From the NCBI GenBank assembly GCA_963741505.1, contig CAVUIJ010000029.1, positions 62,001-126,000 of the forward strand: 64,000 nt of DNA. Reading direction: 5' to 3'. A program made the position numbers and the translations under genes. This document shows, piece after piece, positions 45,614 through 55,830 of the stretch. Every line of letters begins with the position of its first letter. Position 1 is the first letter of the stretch. The notes under the pieces are model-generated. The model saw nothing but the letters and a program-made list of their open reading frames with translations, was not told where the DNA came from and ran no database searches. Source of the DNA: JAKFWF01 sp963741505. GTDB taxonomy: Bacteria > Pseudomonadota > Alphaproteobacteria > Rhizobiales > Hyphomicrobiaceae.

Positions 45614-47434
45614 CTATTCCACAGTCACGGATTTCGCCAGATTGCGCGGCTGATCCACGTCCGTGCCCATGAATACGGCGGTATGGTAGGCCATCAGCTG
45701 CACCGGCACCGCATATATCAACGGACTTGTGAACGGGTGCGCTCTCGGCATCTGGATGTGGGCGTGGACCGGGCAGCCCGCGGCCCCTGATTCGGCATCC
45801 GTGACCAGAATGATCTGACCGCCGCGCGCCGCGACCTCCTGCATGTTGGACACCGTTTTCTCGAACAACTCGTCCTTCGGCGCCACCACGATCACCGGCA
45901 CGTTCTCGTCGATCAGCGCGATCGGGCCGTGCTTCAACTCGCCGGCGGCATAGCCCTCGGCGTGGATATAGGAGATCTCCTTGAGCTTCAGCGCGCCTTC
46001 CAGCGCCAGCGGGAAGCTCGAGCCGCGGCCGAGATAGAGCACGTCCTTGGCCTTGCCCAGGTAGTGCGCCAGATGCTCGAACGTCGCCTCGTCACGCAGC
46101 AGCGTCGCGATGTGCCGCGGCACTTCGGTCAGCGCCTGCACCAGCACCTGCTCCTCGGCCTCCGAAAGCGTTCCGCGGGCCCGGCCAAGGGCAATGGCTA
46201 GGCACGCAAGCACCGACAGCTGGCAGGTGAAGGCCTTGGTCGAGGCAACGCCGATCTCGGGCCCGGCCAGCGTCGGCAGCACCGCATCCGACTCGCGCGC
46301 GATGGTCGATGTGCGCACGTTGACCACCGAGGCGATCTTCTGCCCCTGGGACTTGCAATAGCGCAGCGTCGCGAGCGTGTCGGCGGTTTCTCCCGACTGT
46401 GACACGAACACCGACAGCCCGCCCACCGGCAATGGCGCCTCGCGGTAGCGCAGCTCGGAGGCGACGTCGATCTCGACCGGAATGCGGGCGTAGCGCTCGA
46501 TCCAGTACTTGGCGACGAGGCCGGCATAGTAGGCGGTGCCGCAGGCCGAGATCGTCACCCGGCTGACACCGGCGAGATCGAGGCCGACATCGGGGAAGGC
46601 GACCCGGCCCTCGGCCATGTCGATGTAATGGGCGAGCGTGTGGCCAATCACTTCCGGCTGCTCGTGGATTTCCTTGGCCATGAAGTGGCGGTGATTGCCC
46701 TTGTCGACCAGCATCGAGCCCGCCGCCGAGCGGATCATCGGTCGCTCGACGCGGGCGCCGCCGACGTTGCGCACCTCGACCCCCTCGCGCGACAGGATCG
46801 CCCAGTCGCCATCCTCGAGATAGGTCACCCGGTCGGTGAACGGGGCGAGCGCGATCGCGTCGGAGCCCAGGTACATCTCGCCATCGCCGTGGCCGACGGC
46901 CAGCGGCGGGCCATTGCGGGCACCGATCATCAGGTTGTCGTTGCCGGCGAAAATGATGCCCAGCGCAAATGCGCCGTGCAGGCGCGGCAGCATCTTGGCC
47001 ACTGCATCGACCGGCTTCATCCCGCGGCCGAGCTCGCGCGTCAGCAGATGCACCACGGTCTCGGTGTCGGTCTCGGTCTCGAACTGGTAGCCGTCGGCGG
47101 TCAACTCGTCGCGCAACTCGCGGAAATTCTCGATGATGCCGTTGTGCACGACCGAGACCTTGGCGCTCATGTGCGGATGGGCATTGCGTTCGACCGGCTT
47201 GCCGTGCGTCGCCCAGCGGGTGTGGCCGATGCCGGTGCGCCCCTGCAGCGGCTGGTTGTGCAGCCGTGTCTCGAGATTGCGCAGCTTGCCTTCGGCGCGG
47301 CGGCGCTCGAGATGACCGTTCTCCACCGTGGCGACGCCGGCTGAATCATAGCCGCGATACTCGAGCCGCCGCAGCGCCTCGACGATGTCGCCGGCGACCG
47401 CCTTCTTGCCGAGTATCCCAACGATGCCACACAT
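45614..47434 (-). CDS. glmS: Glutamine-fructose-6-phosphate aminotransferase (isomerizing)
   Basis: 606 residues, full length. It makes glucosamine-6-phosphate for peptidoglycan and lipopolysaccharide. MCGIVGILG places the catalytic Cys at residue 2. Glutaminase parts are HTRWATHG and SVVHNGIIENFREL; the two SIS domains carry SACGTAYYAG, VSQSGETADT, STKAFTCQ and LGRGSSFPLALEGALKLKEI; it ends DQPRNLAKSVTVE. Between it and glmU are about 150 bp. Confidence 0.97.
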   Translation of the reverse strand: MCGIVGILGKKAVAGDIVEALRRLEYRGYDSAGVATVENGHLERRRAEGKLRNLETRLHNQPLQGRTGIGHTRWATHGKPVERNAHPHMSAKVSVVHNGIIENFRELRDELTADGYQFETETDTETVVHLLTRELGRGMKPVDAVAKMLPRLHGAFALGIIFAGNDNLMIGARNGPPLAVGHGDGEMYLGSDAIALAPFTDRVTYLEDGDWAILSREGVEVRNVGGARVERPMIRSAAGSMLVDKGNHRHFMAKEIHEQPEVIGHTLAHYIDMAEGRVAFPDVGLDLAGVSRVTISACGTAYYAGLVAKYWIERYARIPVEIDVASELRYREAPLPVGGLSVFVSQSGETADTLATLRYCKSQGQKIASVVNVRTSTIARESDAVLPTLAGPEIGVASTKAFTCQLSVLACLAIALGRARGTLSEAEEQVLVQALTEVPRHIATLLRDEATFEHLAHYLGKAKDVLYLGRGSSFPLALEGALKLKEISYIHAEGYAAGELKHGPIALIDENVPVIVVAPKDELFEKTVSNMQEVAARGGQIILVTDAESGAAGCPVHAHIQMPRAHPFTSPLIYAVPVQLMAYHTAVFMGTDVDQPRNLAKSVTVE

Positions 47435-47584
47435 GGTGCCGATCCTCTGTCGAATGCGCGTCGCAGCGACGTTATGTGCGTCGCGGCGATATGCTCAATT
47501 CACTCTTTGTTGCCGATGGCGACAACATGTCGTTTGCCGATGGCAACTCCCCTCCGGGGAGCCGGCCGCCATCGGCGAGTTATC

Positions 47585-48946
47585 TCAAGCCTTCTTCGCG
47601 GCCTTGCGCCGCGACATCAGGATGCGGAACTTGGCGGCCCAGCCATCCCTCGTCTCCTGCGGCGCACGTTCGAGCGACAGCGCGTCGGCCGGCACGTCCC
47701 GGGTAATGACGCTGCCGGAGCCGACATAGGCGCCGGCGCCGATCGTCACCGGTGCCACCAGCGAGGAATTGGAGCCGACGAAAGCCCCCTCCCCGACCGT
47801 CGTCTTCGACTTGGTGAAGCCGTCGTAGTTGCAGAAGATCGTGCCGGCGCCGATGTTGGCCTTTGCGCCGACTGTGCCATCGCCGAGATAGGCCAGATGG
47901 TTGGCCTTGGCGCCGGCGCCGATTGCAACGTTCTTGACCTCGACGAAGTTGCCGATGTGAACGTCAGGTCCGAGGTCGGCGCCCGGACGCAGCCGCGCGA
48001 ACGGGCCGATGCGCGCACCGGCGCCGATCCTGGCGCCCTCGATGTGGCAGTTGGCCTTGATCTCGGCGCCGTCCTCGACCGTCACCCCGGGGCCGAAATA
48101 CACGTTCGGCTCGATCACCACGTCACGGCCGAGCCTGGTGTCATGGCTGAACCAGACCGTTTCCGGCGCAATCAGCGTCGCGCCATCGGCCATCGCGGTC
48201 GCACGCATGCGGCTCTGCAGGATCGCTTCGGCCGCCGCCAGCTGTGCCCGGTCGTTGACGCCCAGCACCTCGTCCTCGGCACAGATGACGACGCTGGCGC
48301 GCAAGCCATCACGACGGGCGATCTCGACCGCGTCGGTCAGATAGAACTCGGCCTTGGCGTTGTCGTTGCCGATGCGATCGAGCAGCCCGATCAAGTCGGC
48401 ACAACGGAAGGCCAGCACGCCGGAGTTGCACAGCACGATCGCGCGTTCGCTCTCCGACGCGTCCTTGTCTTCGCGGATCGCTTGGAGGCCGCCGTCGGCG
48501 CTGGTCAAGAGCCGGCCGTAGCCGGTCGGGTCGGCGGCGTTGAAGCCAAGTACGGCGATCGCCGCGCCGGCATCGAGCGCCGCGCGCAGGCGGGCGATCG
48601 TCTCAACCCGGATCAGAGGTGTGTCGGCATAGAGCACGATGACGTCGCCCTTGTGTGCGCCGATCGCGTCGCGTGCCGCCAGCACGGCATCGGCGGTGCC
48701 TTTCTGTTCGTGCTGGGTGAAGACGAGCGCCTGCGGGGCGCAGCGGCGCGTCTCCTCGGCGACATCGGCCATGCCAGGACCTGCCACCACCACCAGGCGA
48801 TCGCAACGAACGGCCTTGGCGATGGCGATCACATGGCCCAGCATCGACAGGCCGGCAATCCGGTGCAGCACCTTAGGGATCGCAGATTTCATGCGCGTAC
48901 CCTTGCCGGCGGCAAGTACGATAGCTTGAAAGGATCGCTCTGGCAT
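47585..48946 (-). CDS. glmU: Bifunctional UDP-N-acetylglucosamine pyrophosphorylase / glucosamine-1-phosphate acetyltransferase
   Basis: 453 residues. N-terminal uridylyltransferase: IVLAAGKGTRMKSAIPKVLH, VLYADTPLIR. C-terminal left-handed beta-helix with hexapeptide repeats: VWFSHDTRLGRDVVIEPNV through GAGTIFCNYDGFTKSKTTVGEGAFVGSNSSLVAPV. It supplies UDP-GlcNAc. Transcribed upstream of glmS in the same direction, so the two consecutive pathway enzymes are adjacent. Confidence 0.97.
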   Translation of the reverse strand: MPERSFQAIVLAAGKGTRMKSAIPKVLHRIAGLSMLGHVIAIAKAVRCDRLVVVAGPGMADVAEETRRCAPQALVFTQHEQKGTADAVLAARDAIGAHKGDVIVLYADTPLIRVETIARLRAALDAGAAIAVLGFNAADPTGYGRLLTSADGGLQAIREDKDASESERAIVLCNSGVLAFRCADLIGLLDRIGNDNAKAEFYLTDAVEIARRDGLRASVVICAEDEVLGVNDRAQLAAAEAILQSRMRATAMADGATLIAPETVWFSHDTRLGRDVVIEPNVYFGPGVTVEDGAEIKANCHIEGARIGAGARIGPFARLRPGADLGPDVHIGNFVEVKNVAIGAGAKANHLAYLGDGTVGAKANIGAGTIFCNYDGFTKSKTTVGEGAFVGSNSSLVAPVTIGAGAYVGSGSVITRDVPADALSLERAPQETRDGWAAKFRILMSRRKAAKKA

Positions 48947-49192
48947 CCCGTTGCCTCGTTCCGGTAGCGACGAGCGCAGGCGGCGCTCAGGGGCTTCTGT
49001 CCGGCAAGATTCATGCCGGCCAGCAGTGGTGGAGGACGCGATTCACCCGAATCCCAGGGTCCGGCTTGTAGCAGCACGCACGCCACTGTCCACAGGCGCA
49101 TCGGCATTTCCTCGCCGGCGGCGTTGACCCTTCACCGCAACCGCCGGCAACAATTTGTTAACCAAACAGTGATTCGCATCGGATTTCCTCCC

Positions 49193-50128
49193 ATGACCCA
49201 GGCCATCGCACACCAACGGCCCCGGCCAACGGCGAAGTTCGCCAAGATCTATGCCGGCGCCTGGACGTTGCTGGCCGCATTGGCGCTCGCCTACATGATC
49301 ACGCTCGCGGTGCAGCCGAGCATCATCGCCGACTGGACGCCCGGCCGCGCCGAGCCGGATGCGCCCGATGTCCAGCGCACCGTCGCCCGTTTCGCCACCG
49401 ACATCGGCGGCCTGAAGCAGACGGTCGGCGAGATTCAACGGGACATGTCGGCGCTGCGCACCGCGGTGCTAGCGGCCTCGTCCCGCGACAAGGAACTGTT
49501 CGAACGCCTCGCGCACGTCGAGGAACGCACCAAGCCGCAAGTCACTGCCGAACTCACCGCGCCGAAGGCCGCAGCCCCCAGACCGGCCGAGCCACGCGGG
49601 CAAAAGGCGCCTGAACGAGCCGCCGCAGCGCAAGCCACCACCGCACCCAAGGCCGCCCCGGCGGCACCCGCACCCGAGCCAGCCGTCGAGCAAGCGCCAG
49701 CAACACCCCGGGTGACGGTGCTCAACGCGCCGCCGGCTCCAGCCAGTCCAATCGCCACCGGCAGCATCATGACGCCGCCGGCGCAGGGTCTGCCAGCACC
49801 GCCGCCGACAACGACGACGACGACGACGGTCGCATTCGGCCCGGGGGCGATCAAGGCAGCAGCACCTACCACGTCGGCGGCTGCGGTCGAACTCGCCAGC
49901 GGCCCCTCGCTCGATGCCTTGCGGCTCAATTGGAGCCTGCTGGCGGAGCGCCACGCCTCGTCGCTCAGGAATCTCGAGGCACGCTATACCAACGCCGGCG
50001 AAGGCCAACCCTACCAACTCGTCGCCGGTCCAATCGCGACGCCGGAGGAAGCCGCAAGGGTCTGCGCCGAACTCAAGGCCAAGCGCGTCGCCTGCCGCGT
50101 CACCGGATTCGCCGGCAACGCACTTTGA
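49193..50128 (+). CDS. Membrane-anchored protein with Pro/Ala-rich linker and SPOR-like C-terminus
   Basis: 311 residues from the ATG at 49193 (MTQAIAHQRPRPTAKFAKIYAG); the earlier frame is non-coding. One helix (WTLLAALALAYMITLAVQP) is followed by a coiled-coil-like stretch (FATDIGGLKQTVGEIQRDMSALRTAV...FERLAHVEER), a long Ala/Pro/Thr linker, and a C-terminal domain with LEARYTNAGEGQPYQLVAGPIATPEEAARVCAELKAKRVACRVTGF, a SPOR-like alpha/beta pattern. Possibly a divisome or envelope protein. A GTTAACC word about 35 bp upstream resembles half a CtrA site; this is weak. Convergent with the metallopeptidase gene. Confidence 0.72.
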   Translation: MTQAIAHQRPRPTAKFAKIYAGAWTLLAALALAYMITLAVQPSIIADWTPGRAEPDAPDVQRTVARFATDIGGLKQTVGEIQRDMSALRTAVLAASSRDKELFERLAHVEERTKPQVTAELTAPKAAAPRPAEPRGQKAPERAAAAQATTAPKAAPAAPAPEPAVEQAPATPRVTVLNAPPAPASPIATGSIMTPPAQGLPAPPPTTTTTTTVAFGPGAIKAAAPTTSAAAVELASGPSLDALRLNWSLLAERHASSLRNLEARYTNAGEGQPYQLVAGPIATPEEAARVCAELKAKRVACRVTGFAGNAL

Positions 50129-50162
50129 CCCCCGCCGCCACCGGCAGTCACGATCGCTGAAT

Positions 50163-51158
50163 TCAGTCGATCTGATCCTGCGTCGCATTGAAGGTGTCAC
50201 AGACCTGCATGCTACCGCTCTTGAAGCCCTGGCTGAACCAGCGCACGCGCGCCGCCGATGAGCCGTGCGTGAAGGCGTCCCTGACCACCCGCCCCGAACC
50301 CATGTTGCGCTGGATCATGTCGTCGCCGATCTGCGAAGCGGCGTTCAGCCCTTCCTCGATATCGCCCTGCTCCAGGCGGCTCTTCAGCTGATCGTTGAGC
50401 TTGGCCCAGACACCGGCCAGACAATCGGCCTGCAGCTCCATGCGCACCTGGATGCGATTGCCGGTGCGCTGGTCGGACCGCTCCTTCATCTGCTGCACCC
50501 GGTCGGCGATGCCGAGCAGCGTCTGCACGTGATGGCCGACCTCGTGCGCGACGACGTAGGCCTGGGCGAAGTCGCCCGGCGCATTGAAGCGGCGCTTGAG
50601 CTCCTCATAGAACGCGAGATCGATGTAGACCTTGCGATCGAGCGGGCAATAGAACGGCCCCATCGCCGTCTGGCCGGTACCGCAGGCGGTCGGCGTCGCC
50701 CGGTCGAAAATGACGAGCTTCGGCTCCTGATAGGCCTTGCCGAACCCCTGGAACACGCGGCTCCACACATCCTCGGTATCGGCCAGCACCCGGCCGACGA
50801 ACTTCTTCATCTCGTCGGTATCGGCGGTCTTGCGCTGACCGCTCGGCAAGCCGGGAATCTCGAACGGGCTGCGCCGCCCGGCCGACTGGCTGCCCGGGTC
50901 GACGCGCGGCATCTGCGGCACCTGCGACATGTCGGGCATACCACCGCCGCCGCGCAGGATATCGAGCGGGTTCAAGCCGAACAGCAGCATCAGCGCGCCG
51001 ATGATCAGCATCGTCGTCAAGCTGAACCCGCCGCGGCCACCGCCGCCCATCGGGATCGGGATCTGCAGGCCGCGGCCGCTGCCGCCGAACATGCCGCCGC
51101 CCTGACCGCGACGGTCCTCGACATTCTTGCTTTCCCGATCTTCGTCATCGTAGCGCAT
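50163..51158 (-). CDS. Neutral zinc metallopeptidase, YpfJ family
   Basis: 331 residues from the ATG at 51158 (MRYDDEDRESKNVEDRRGQGGG). Gly-rich N-terminus, one helix (FSLTTMLIIGALMLLFGL), then the domain with TPTACGTGQTAMGPFYCPLDRKVYIDLAFY, the zinc motif VVAHEVGHHVQTLLG, and ELQADCLAGVWA (third ligand region). The family is predicted to be a periplasmic or membrane-bound peptidase; no substrate is known. It ends convergent with the gene at 49193. Confidence 0.9.
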   Translation of the reverse strand: MRYDDEDRESKNVEDRRGQGGGMFGGSGRGLQIPIPMGGGGRGGFSLTTMLIIGALMLLFGLNPLDILRGGGGMPDMSQVPQMPRVDPGSQSAGRRSPFEIPGLPSGQRKTADTDEMKKFVGRVLADTEDVWSRVFQGFGKAYQEPKLVIFDRATPTACGTGQTAMGPFYCPLDRKVYIDLAFYEELKRRFNAPGDFAQAYVVAHEVGHHVQTLLGIADRVQQMKERSDQRTGNRIQVRMELQADCLAGVWAKLNDQLKSRLEQGDIEEGLNAASQIGDDMIQRNMGSGRVVRDAFTHGSSAARVRWFSQGFKSGSMQVCDTFNATQDQID

Positions 51159-51263
51159 GGGCGTGTCCCGGACTTGGTCGAAGATGCTCGATATTGCAGC
51201 TGCTCGATATATGGAACGCCATTGTGCATTCCGGCTCGCCAAGCACAAGCCAGCCGCCTGCGA

Positions 51264-52698
51264 CTAGTCTTCTTCTTGGGCGAGCATGGCGTTCGTCGTC
51301 TTGCGGCCGGGGCCGGCGAGCTTTTTCGGTTCCGGCGCGATGCGTGCCTTGTCGTCCCGCCGCAACAACGCCTTGACGGTGCGCGAGGCGACAACGGTCG
51401 CGTCGTTGGCATAGGCCTCGTGATTGGCTTCGATGTCCTTCAGCTCGTATTTGTAGTTCACCATCAAACCGTGCGCCTCGGCGAGGCCCTTGGGCGAGAC
51501 GTCGCCCAGCCAGTTGATGCGCTCGAGCTTGGCGCCGTTGCCCAGGTGGAACCGGGCGACCGGGTCGACCGGCCGGCCGTCGGCAGTCTTGGCCAGCAGG
51601 AAATAGTGGGCCGCGAGCGCCATCAACGACGCCTCGAGGTCCGTCCGCGACCGCCGCATCGTCGGCCCAGCCGGGATCGTTGAGCGCGGCCAGGGCGGTG
51701 CGGTCGGCACTGTCGACGATGCCGCTCGCCGCATCGGCGCGGACGCGATCGAGCCAGCGGGCGAAATGGGGCACCGGCGACAGCGTCACGAACGTCTTCA
51801 GCGTCGGATGCTCTTTGGCCAGCTCCTCGGCCACCTGCTTGATCAGGAAACTGCCGAACGAGATGCCCTTGAGCCCCTCCTGGCAGTTGGAGATCGAGTA
51901 GAACACCGCCGTCGACGGCGACGGCATCGCAGTTGCCGACTTGCGCGCCTCCTGCAGCACGTCGGCGATCTCCGCCGGCATCGCCTGCATCAATGCCACC
52001 TCGACGAAGATCAGCGGCTCGTCGATCAGCGAGGGATGGAAGAAGGCAAAGCAACGGCGATCGGCCGGATCGAGCCGGCGGCGCAGATCATCCCAACCCT
52101 TGATCTCGTGCACGGCCTCGTAGGCGATGATCTTTTCCAGGATCGCGGCCGGCGTCTGCCAGTCGATCCGGCGCACGACCAGAAAACCGCGGTTGAACCA
52201 GGAATAGAGCAAGTGCTTGAGGTCGCCGTCGACCTGCGCCAGCGCCGCGGTCAATTCCTGGTCGCCCCTGGGCTGGCGCAACAGGTCGCGGCGCATGGCG
52301 ACGATCTCGGCGGTCGCCCCCGGTGCCAGATTGAGACGACGGAAGAATTCCTGGCGCGGGCTTTCGACTGCCGCTTGCAGCTGCGCCAATGCCTGATCCG
52401 TCGGATCGCGGGCAAAGGCGGCCGCGGCGTGCTTCACCTGCTCGCGGTCGGGCTGCATCGCGCTTGCGAGATAGCGGAAGAAGGCGCGCTTGCTCTCGGC
52501 ATCGGCGGTGCGGTAGCGACCGAGAAGCTCGCGGGCGAGAACCACCCCCGACGCCTCGCCACGGCTCGACACCAGCGCCTCGGCGAGCTTTTCCATGCTG
52601 TCGGTGGCGCTAGCGCCGCGCAACGGCCAGGGCAGCAGCTGCCGACCCTGCTCGGCAACCGTATTCATCAGTTCCTGCAGGAACGTGACGTTGATCAT
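51264..52698 (-). CDS. Malonyl-CoA decarboxylase (one frameshift)
   Basis: About 477 residues after correction. It converts malonyl-CoA to acetyl-CoA and CO2. Start 52698 (MINVTFLQELMNTV) is preceded by GGGGAG. Motifs are CFAFFHPSLIDEPLIFVEVAL, FYSISNCQEGLKGISFGSFLI, FVTLSPVPHFARWLDR, and, after the break, PVARFHLGNGAKLERINWLGD with the catalytic His and GLMVNYKYEL. An extra base near 51638-51646 (in GACGGACCTCGAGG) breaks the frame between DDAAVAD and LEASLMALAAHYFLL. It may serve malonate use or control of malonyl-CoA. No malonate transporter is nearby. Confidence 0.92.
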
Positions 52699-52805
52699 CG
52701 GCAGCGGCTCCCCTCGTCCGGCAACAGCCGATACATAGCTACGCCGGACGACTGGTTCAATCACGCTTCGCCGTCAGCCGCACCGCGCCTCGGCCCGGGC
52801 GGCCC

Positions 52806-53781
52806 TCACCACGCCTTGAAGGGGGTCTCCGGCACCGGCGTCAGCGGCGGCTTGTGCGCGGCGTAAGCGCTGAGGTTGTCGGCCACCATCTGGCCCATCT
52901 GATCACGGGTGAACTGCGACGCCGAACCGACATGCGGCAGCAGCACCGTGTTCGGCAGCGTCATCAGCGCCGGATCGATGTTGGGCTCGTTGTAGTAGAC
53001 ATCGAGGCCGGCGCCGAAGATCGTGCCCTCGCGCAGCGCCGCGATCAGCGCCGCCTCGTCAACCACCGAACCGCGTGCCACGTTGATGACGATGCCGCGC
53101 GGGCCCAACGCCTCGAGCACCGCCTTGTTGATCAGTCCCTTGGTCGCAGGCCCGCCCGGTGTGATCACCATCAACGTATCGACGTTGCGCGCCATGGCGA
53201 CGATGTCGTTGTAAAACGGATAGGCGACGTCGGCCTGCTTGCTGCGGCCGAAATAGGTGATCGGCATGCCGAAGGCGGCGGCCCGCTTGGCAATCGCCTT
53301 GCCGATGCGGCCGAAGCCGACCATGCCGAGGGTGCGGTCGCGCAGCGATTGCGGGGTGAGGCGATAATCGCCCTCGGTTGTCCACTTGCCGGCGCGCAGG
53401 TGCTGCTCGGCGGCGCCGAGCTCGCGCACCGTCATGAGCAACAGTCCGAGCGCGGTATCGGCGACCTCCTCGGTCAGCACGTCCGGTGTGTTGGTGATGA
53501 TGACGCCGCGCGCCGCCGCTGCCGGCACATCGATCGAAGTCATAGCCGACGCCGAAGTTGCCGATCACCTTGAGCTTCGGCAGCCGCGCGATCAGCGCCG
53601 CATCGGTCTTAACGCCGGTATGGCCGCCGGTGCAGATCGCCTCGATGCGGTCGGCGCACTTCGCTACCACGTGCTCCAGATCCGACGGTTTGGCGACCTT
53701 GTGCACCTCGAATGCCTTGGCGATCTGCGTCTCGATCAAGGGCATCATGGGGCCGGTCTGCAGCAGGGCTGGCTTCGACAT
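52806..53781 (-). CDS. D-2-hydroxyacid dehydrogenase (glyoxylate/hydroxypyruvate reductase-like; frameshifted)
   Basis: About 324 residues after correction. Start 53781 (MSKPALLQTGPMMPL) has a GGAG site. NAD(P)-binding motif GMVGFGRIGKAIAKRAAAFG, the catalytic Arg in NVARGSVVDE, the Glu in FGAGLDVYYNEPN, and the His in LLPHVGSAS are intact. An extra T near 53537-53540 (GACTTCGATCG for GACTCGATCG) shifts the frame after VIGNFGVGYD. The likely reaction is reduction of glyoxylate or hydroxypyruvate; substrate inferred from the family. It is divergent from the FAD oxidoreductase, 129 bp away. Confidence 0.9.
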
Positions 53782-53910
53782 TTCAGCGGATCTCCGGGAG
53801 GGCGATGGCAATCGACAAGGGGCTTCCCTAGCATCTGGGCTCGGCCCGCAGCAACGTATACGCGACCCGCATTATTGCATTTCTGTCCAAATCACGGGAC
53901 AAGCCGGGCC

Positions 53911-55520
53911 ATGATGCCAGACGACTACGACGTCGCCCTCATCGGCGGCGGCCACAATGGATTGACCTGCGCGGCCTATCTCGCCGGCGCCGGCCTGCGG
54001 GTCGTCGTGCTTGAGAAGAACCCGGTCGTCGGTGGCGCCGCGATCACCGAGGAGTTCCATCCCGGTTTCCGCAATTCGGTCGCCTCCTACACCGTGAGCT
54101 TGCTCAACCCGAAAGTGATCCGCGACCTCGAACTCGCCCGCCATGGCCTCAGCATCGTCGAGCGGCCGGTGGCCAATTTCTGGCCGATCGACGACACCCA
54201 CGGCCTTCTCATGCCCTATGGCTTGGCGAAGCGGCAGGCGGCGATTGCTGCGCTTCTCGAGCCGCGACGCGGAACGACTGCCGGCCTACGACGCGGCGCT
54301 GGAGCGGGCGGCGACGGTATTGCGCGACCTCGTGCTGCGCACGCCGCCCAATGCCGGCGGCGGCCTCATGGAAATCATCCGCAACGCCGGCCTCGGCCGC
54401 CGGCTTCTGGGCTTGGGCCTCGACGAGCAGCGCCTGCTGGTCGATCTGTTCACCAAGAGTGCGAGCCGACTATCTCGACCAGTGGTTCGAGAGCACGCAC
54501 GTCAAGGCCGCCTTCGCCTTCGACGGCATCGTCGGCGCCTACGCTTCGCCGCAGACACCGGGCACCGCCTACGTGCTGCTGCACCACTGCTTCGGCGAAG
54601 TGAACGGCAAGACCGGGGTGTGGGGCCACGCCATCGGCGGCATGGGCGCGATCACACAAGCGATGGCGGCGTGCGCAAGAGAGCGAGGCGCCGAGATCCG
54701 CACCGACGCCGCGGTCGCCATGCTGCGGACGACCGAGGACCGCGCCACCGGCGTCGTACTGGCCTCCGGCGAGGTGATCCGCGCTCGTGCGGTCGCGTCG
54801 AACATCTCGCCGAAGCTGCTGTTCCGCGCATTTGTGCCGGAAGGCGCGGTCGCGCCGGAACTGCGGGCGCGGTTCACCGGCATCAAGACCGGCTCCGGCA
54901 CCTTCCGCATGAACGTCGCGCTGTCGGAGCTGCCGGATTTCACCTGCCGGCCGGGCAAGGTGCAAGCCGACCACCACGGCTCCGGCATCGTCATCGGCCC
55001 GTCGATGGAATACCTCGACCGCGCCTATCTCGATGCGCGCATTCACGGCTGGTCGCAGCGCCCGGTGGTGGAAATGCTGATCCCATCCACACTCGACAAC
55101 TCGCTGGCGCCACCTGGCAAGCACGTCGCCAGCCTGTTCGTGCAGCACGTGGCGCCAAAGCTGCCCGCCGGTCGCTCCTGGGCGAACGACCACGAGCGCG
55201 ACGCCTTCGCCGACGTGGTGATCGACACGGTCACAGCGCATGCGCCGAACTTCCGGTCGAGCGTCATCGCCCGGCAGTCCTTGTCGCCGCTCGATCTCGA
55301 ACAGCGCTTCGGCCTCGTCGACGGCGACATCTTCCACGGCCAACTGTCGCTCGACCAGTTGTTCTCGACGCGGCCCATCCTTGGCCACGCCGACTATCGG
55401 TTGCCGCTGAAGGGCCTCTACCTGTGTGGCTCCGGCGCCCACCCCGGCGGCGGCGTCACCGGCGCGCCCGGCCACAACTGCGCGCGGGAGATTTTGCGGG
55501 ATTTGAAGGGGTGGTGGTGA
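53911..55520 (+). CDS. FAD-dependent oxidoreductase, phytoene desaturase-like (two frameshifts)
   Basis: About 535 residues after correction. The N-terminal dinucleotide fold is DVALIGGGHNGLTCAAYLAGAGLRVVVLEKNPVVGGAAIT. C-terminal parts include VNGKTGVWGHAIGGMGAITQAMA, EVIRARAVASNISPKLLFR and LPLKGLYLCGSGAHPGGGVTGAPGHNCA, as in phytoene desaturase-like enzymes related to mammalian PYROXD2. Extra bases near 54246-54260 and near 54462-54466 break the frame twice (the second between FTKSA and ADYLDQWFES). Function is unassigned; a carotenoid role is not supported by neighbours. Confidence 0.87.
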
Positions 55521-55830
55521 GCGTGGCATTCGCGCACTGTCGCCGAGTATTTAGCCGCCGGCTAGCCAGCGCCCTCACCTCCCCACAGCCGTCATTCCCG
55601 CGCAGGCGGGAACCCAGCCAAGCCTCTGATGGCCGCGGTGTCGATCGAGGCAACGGTGTCCCTATCGTCGAGCCAGCGCTGCCGTGACCCTGGGTAGGCT
55701 CCCGCCTGCGCGGGAGTGACGGAAATTGAGGAAGCAACGAATTCAACCGCGGCACCTTATCAGTGGGAGCTCGAAGGATCGGGCATATCAAGCGAGGAAA
55801 TAGAATGGCAGCCCGTTCGCATGAGAGCGC
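55521..55830. other. Spacer holding a pair of inverted palindromic elements
   Basis: Convergent spacer between the FAD oxidoreductase and FkbM genes. The only structure seen is the element pair at 55589-55722. The minus-strand frame running into it is the out-of-frame continuation of the FkbM gene. Confidence 0.6.
55589..55722. repeat. Inverted pair of REP-like elements (BIME-like)
   Basis: Left element (55589-55617): CCGTCATTCCCGCGCAGGCG and on to ACCCAG. Right element (55690-55722) is its reverse complement with a small insertion, ending GCGGGAGTGACGG. Each holds a short stem (CCCGC / GCGGG). The core between is about 72 nt. Related to the element at 10047. Confidence 0.82.

Noticed and set aside
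50265..51683. 472-residue plus-strand frame
   Set aside because: Antisense to the zinc metallopeptidase and the end of malonyl-CoA decarboxylase; no motif.
53911..55520. FAD oxidoreductase as a carotenoid biosynthesis gene
   Set aside because: Fold similarity to phytoene desaturase is real, but no phytoene synthase or other crt gene is nearby, so a carotenoid function is not claimed.
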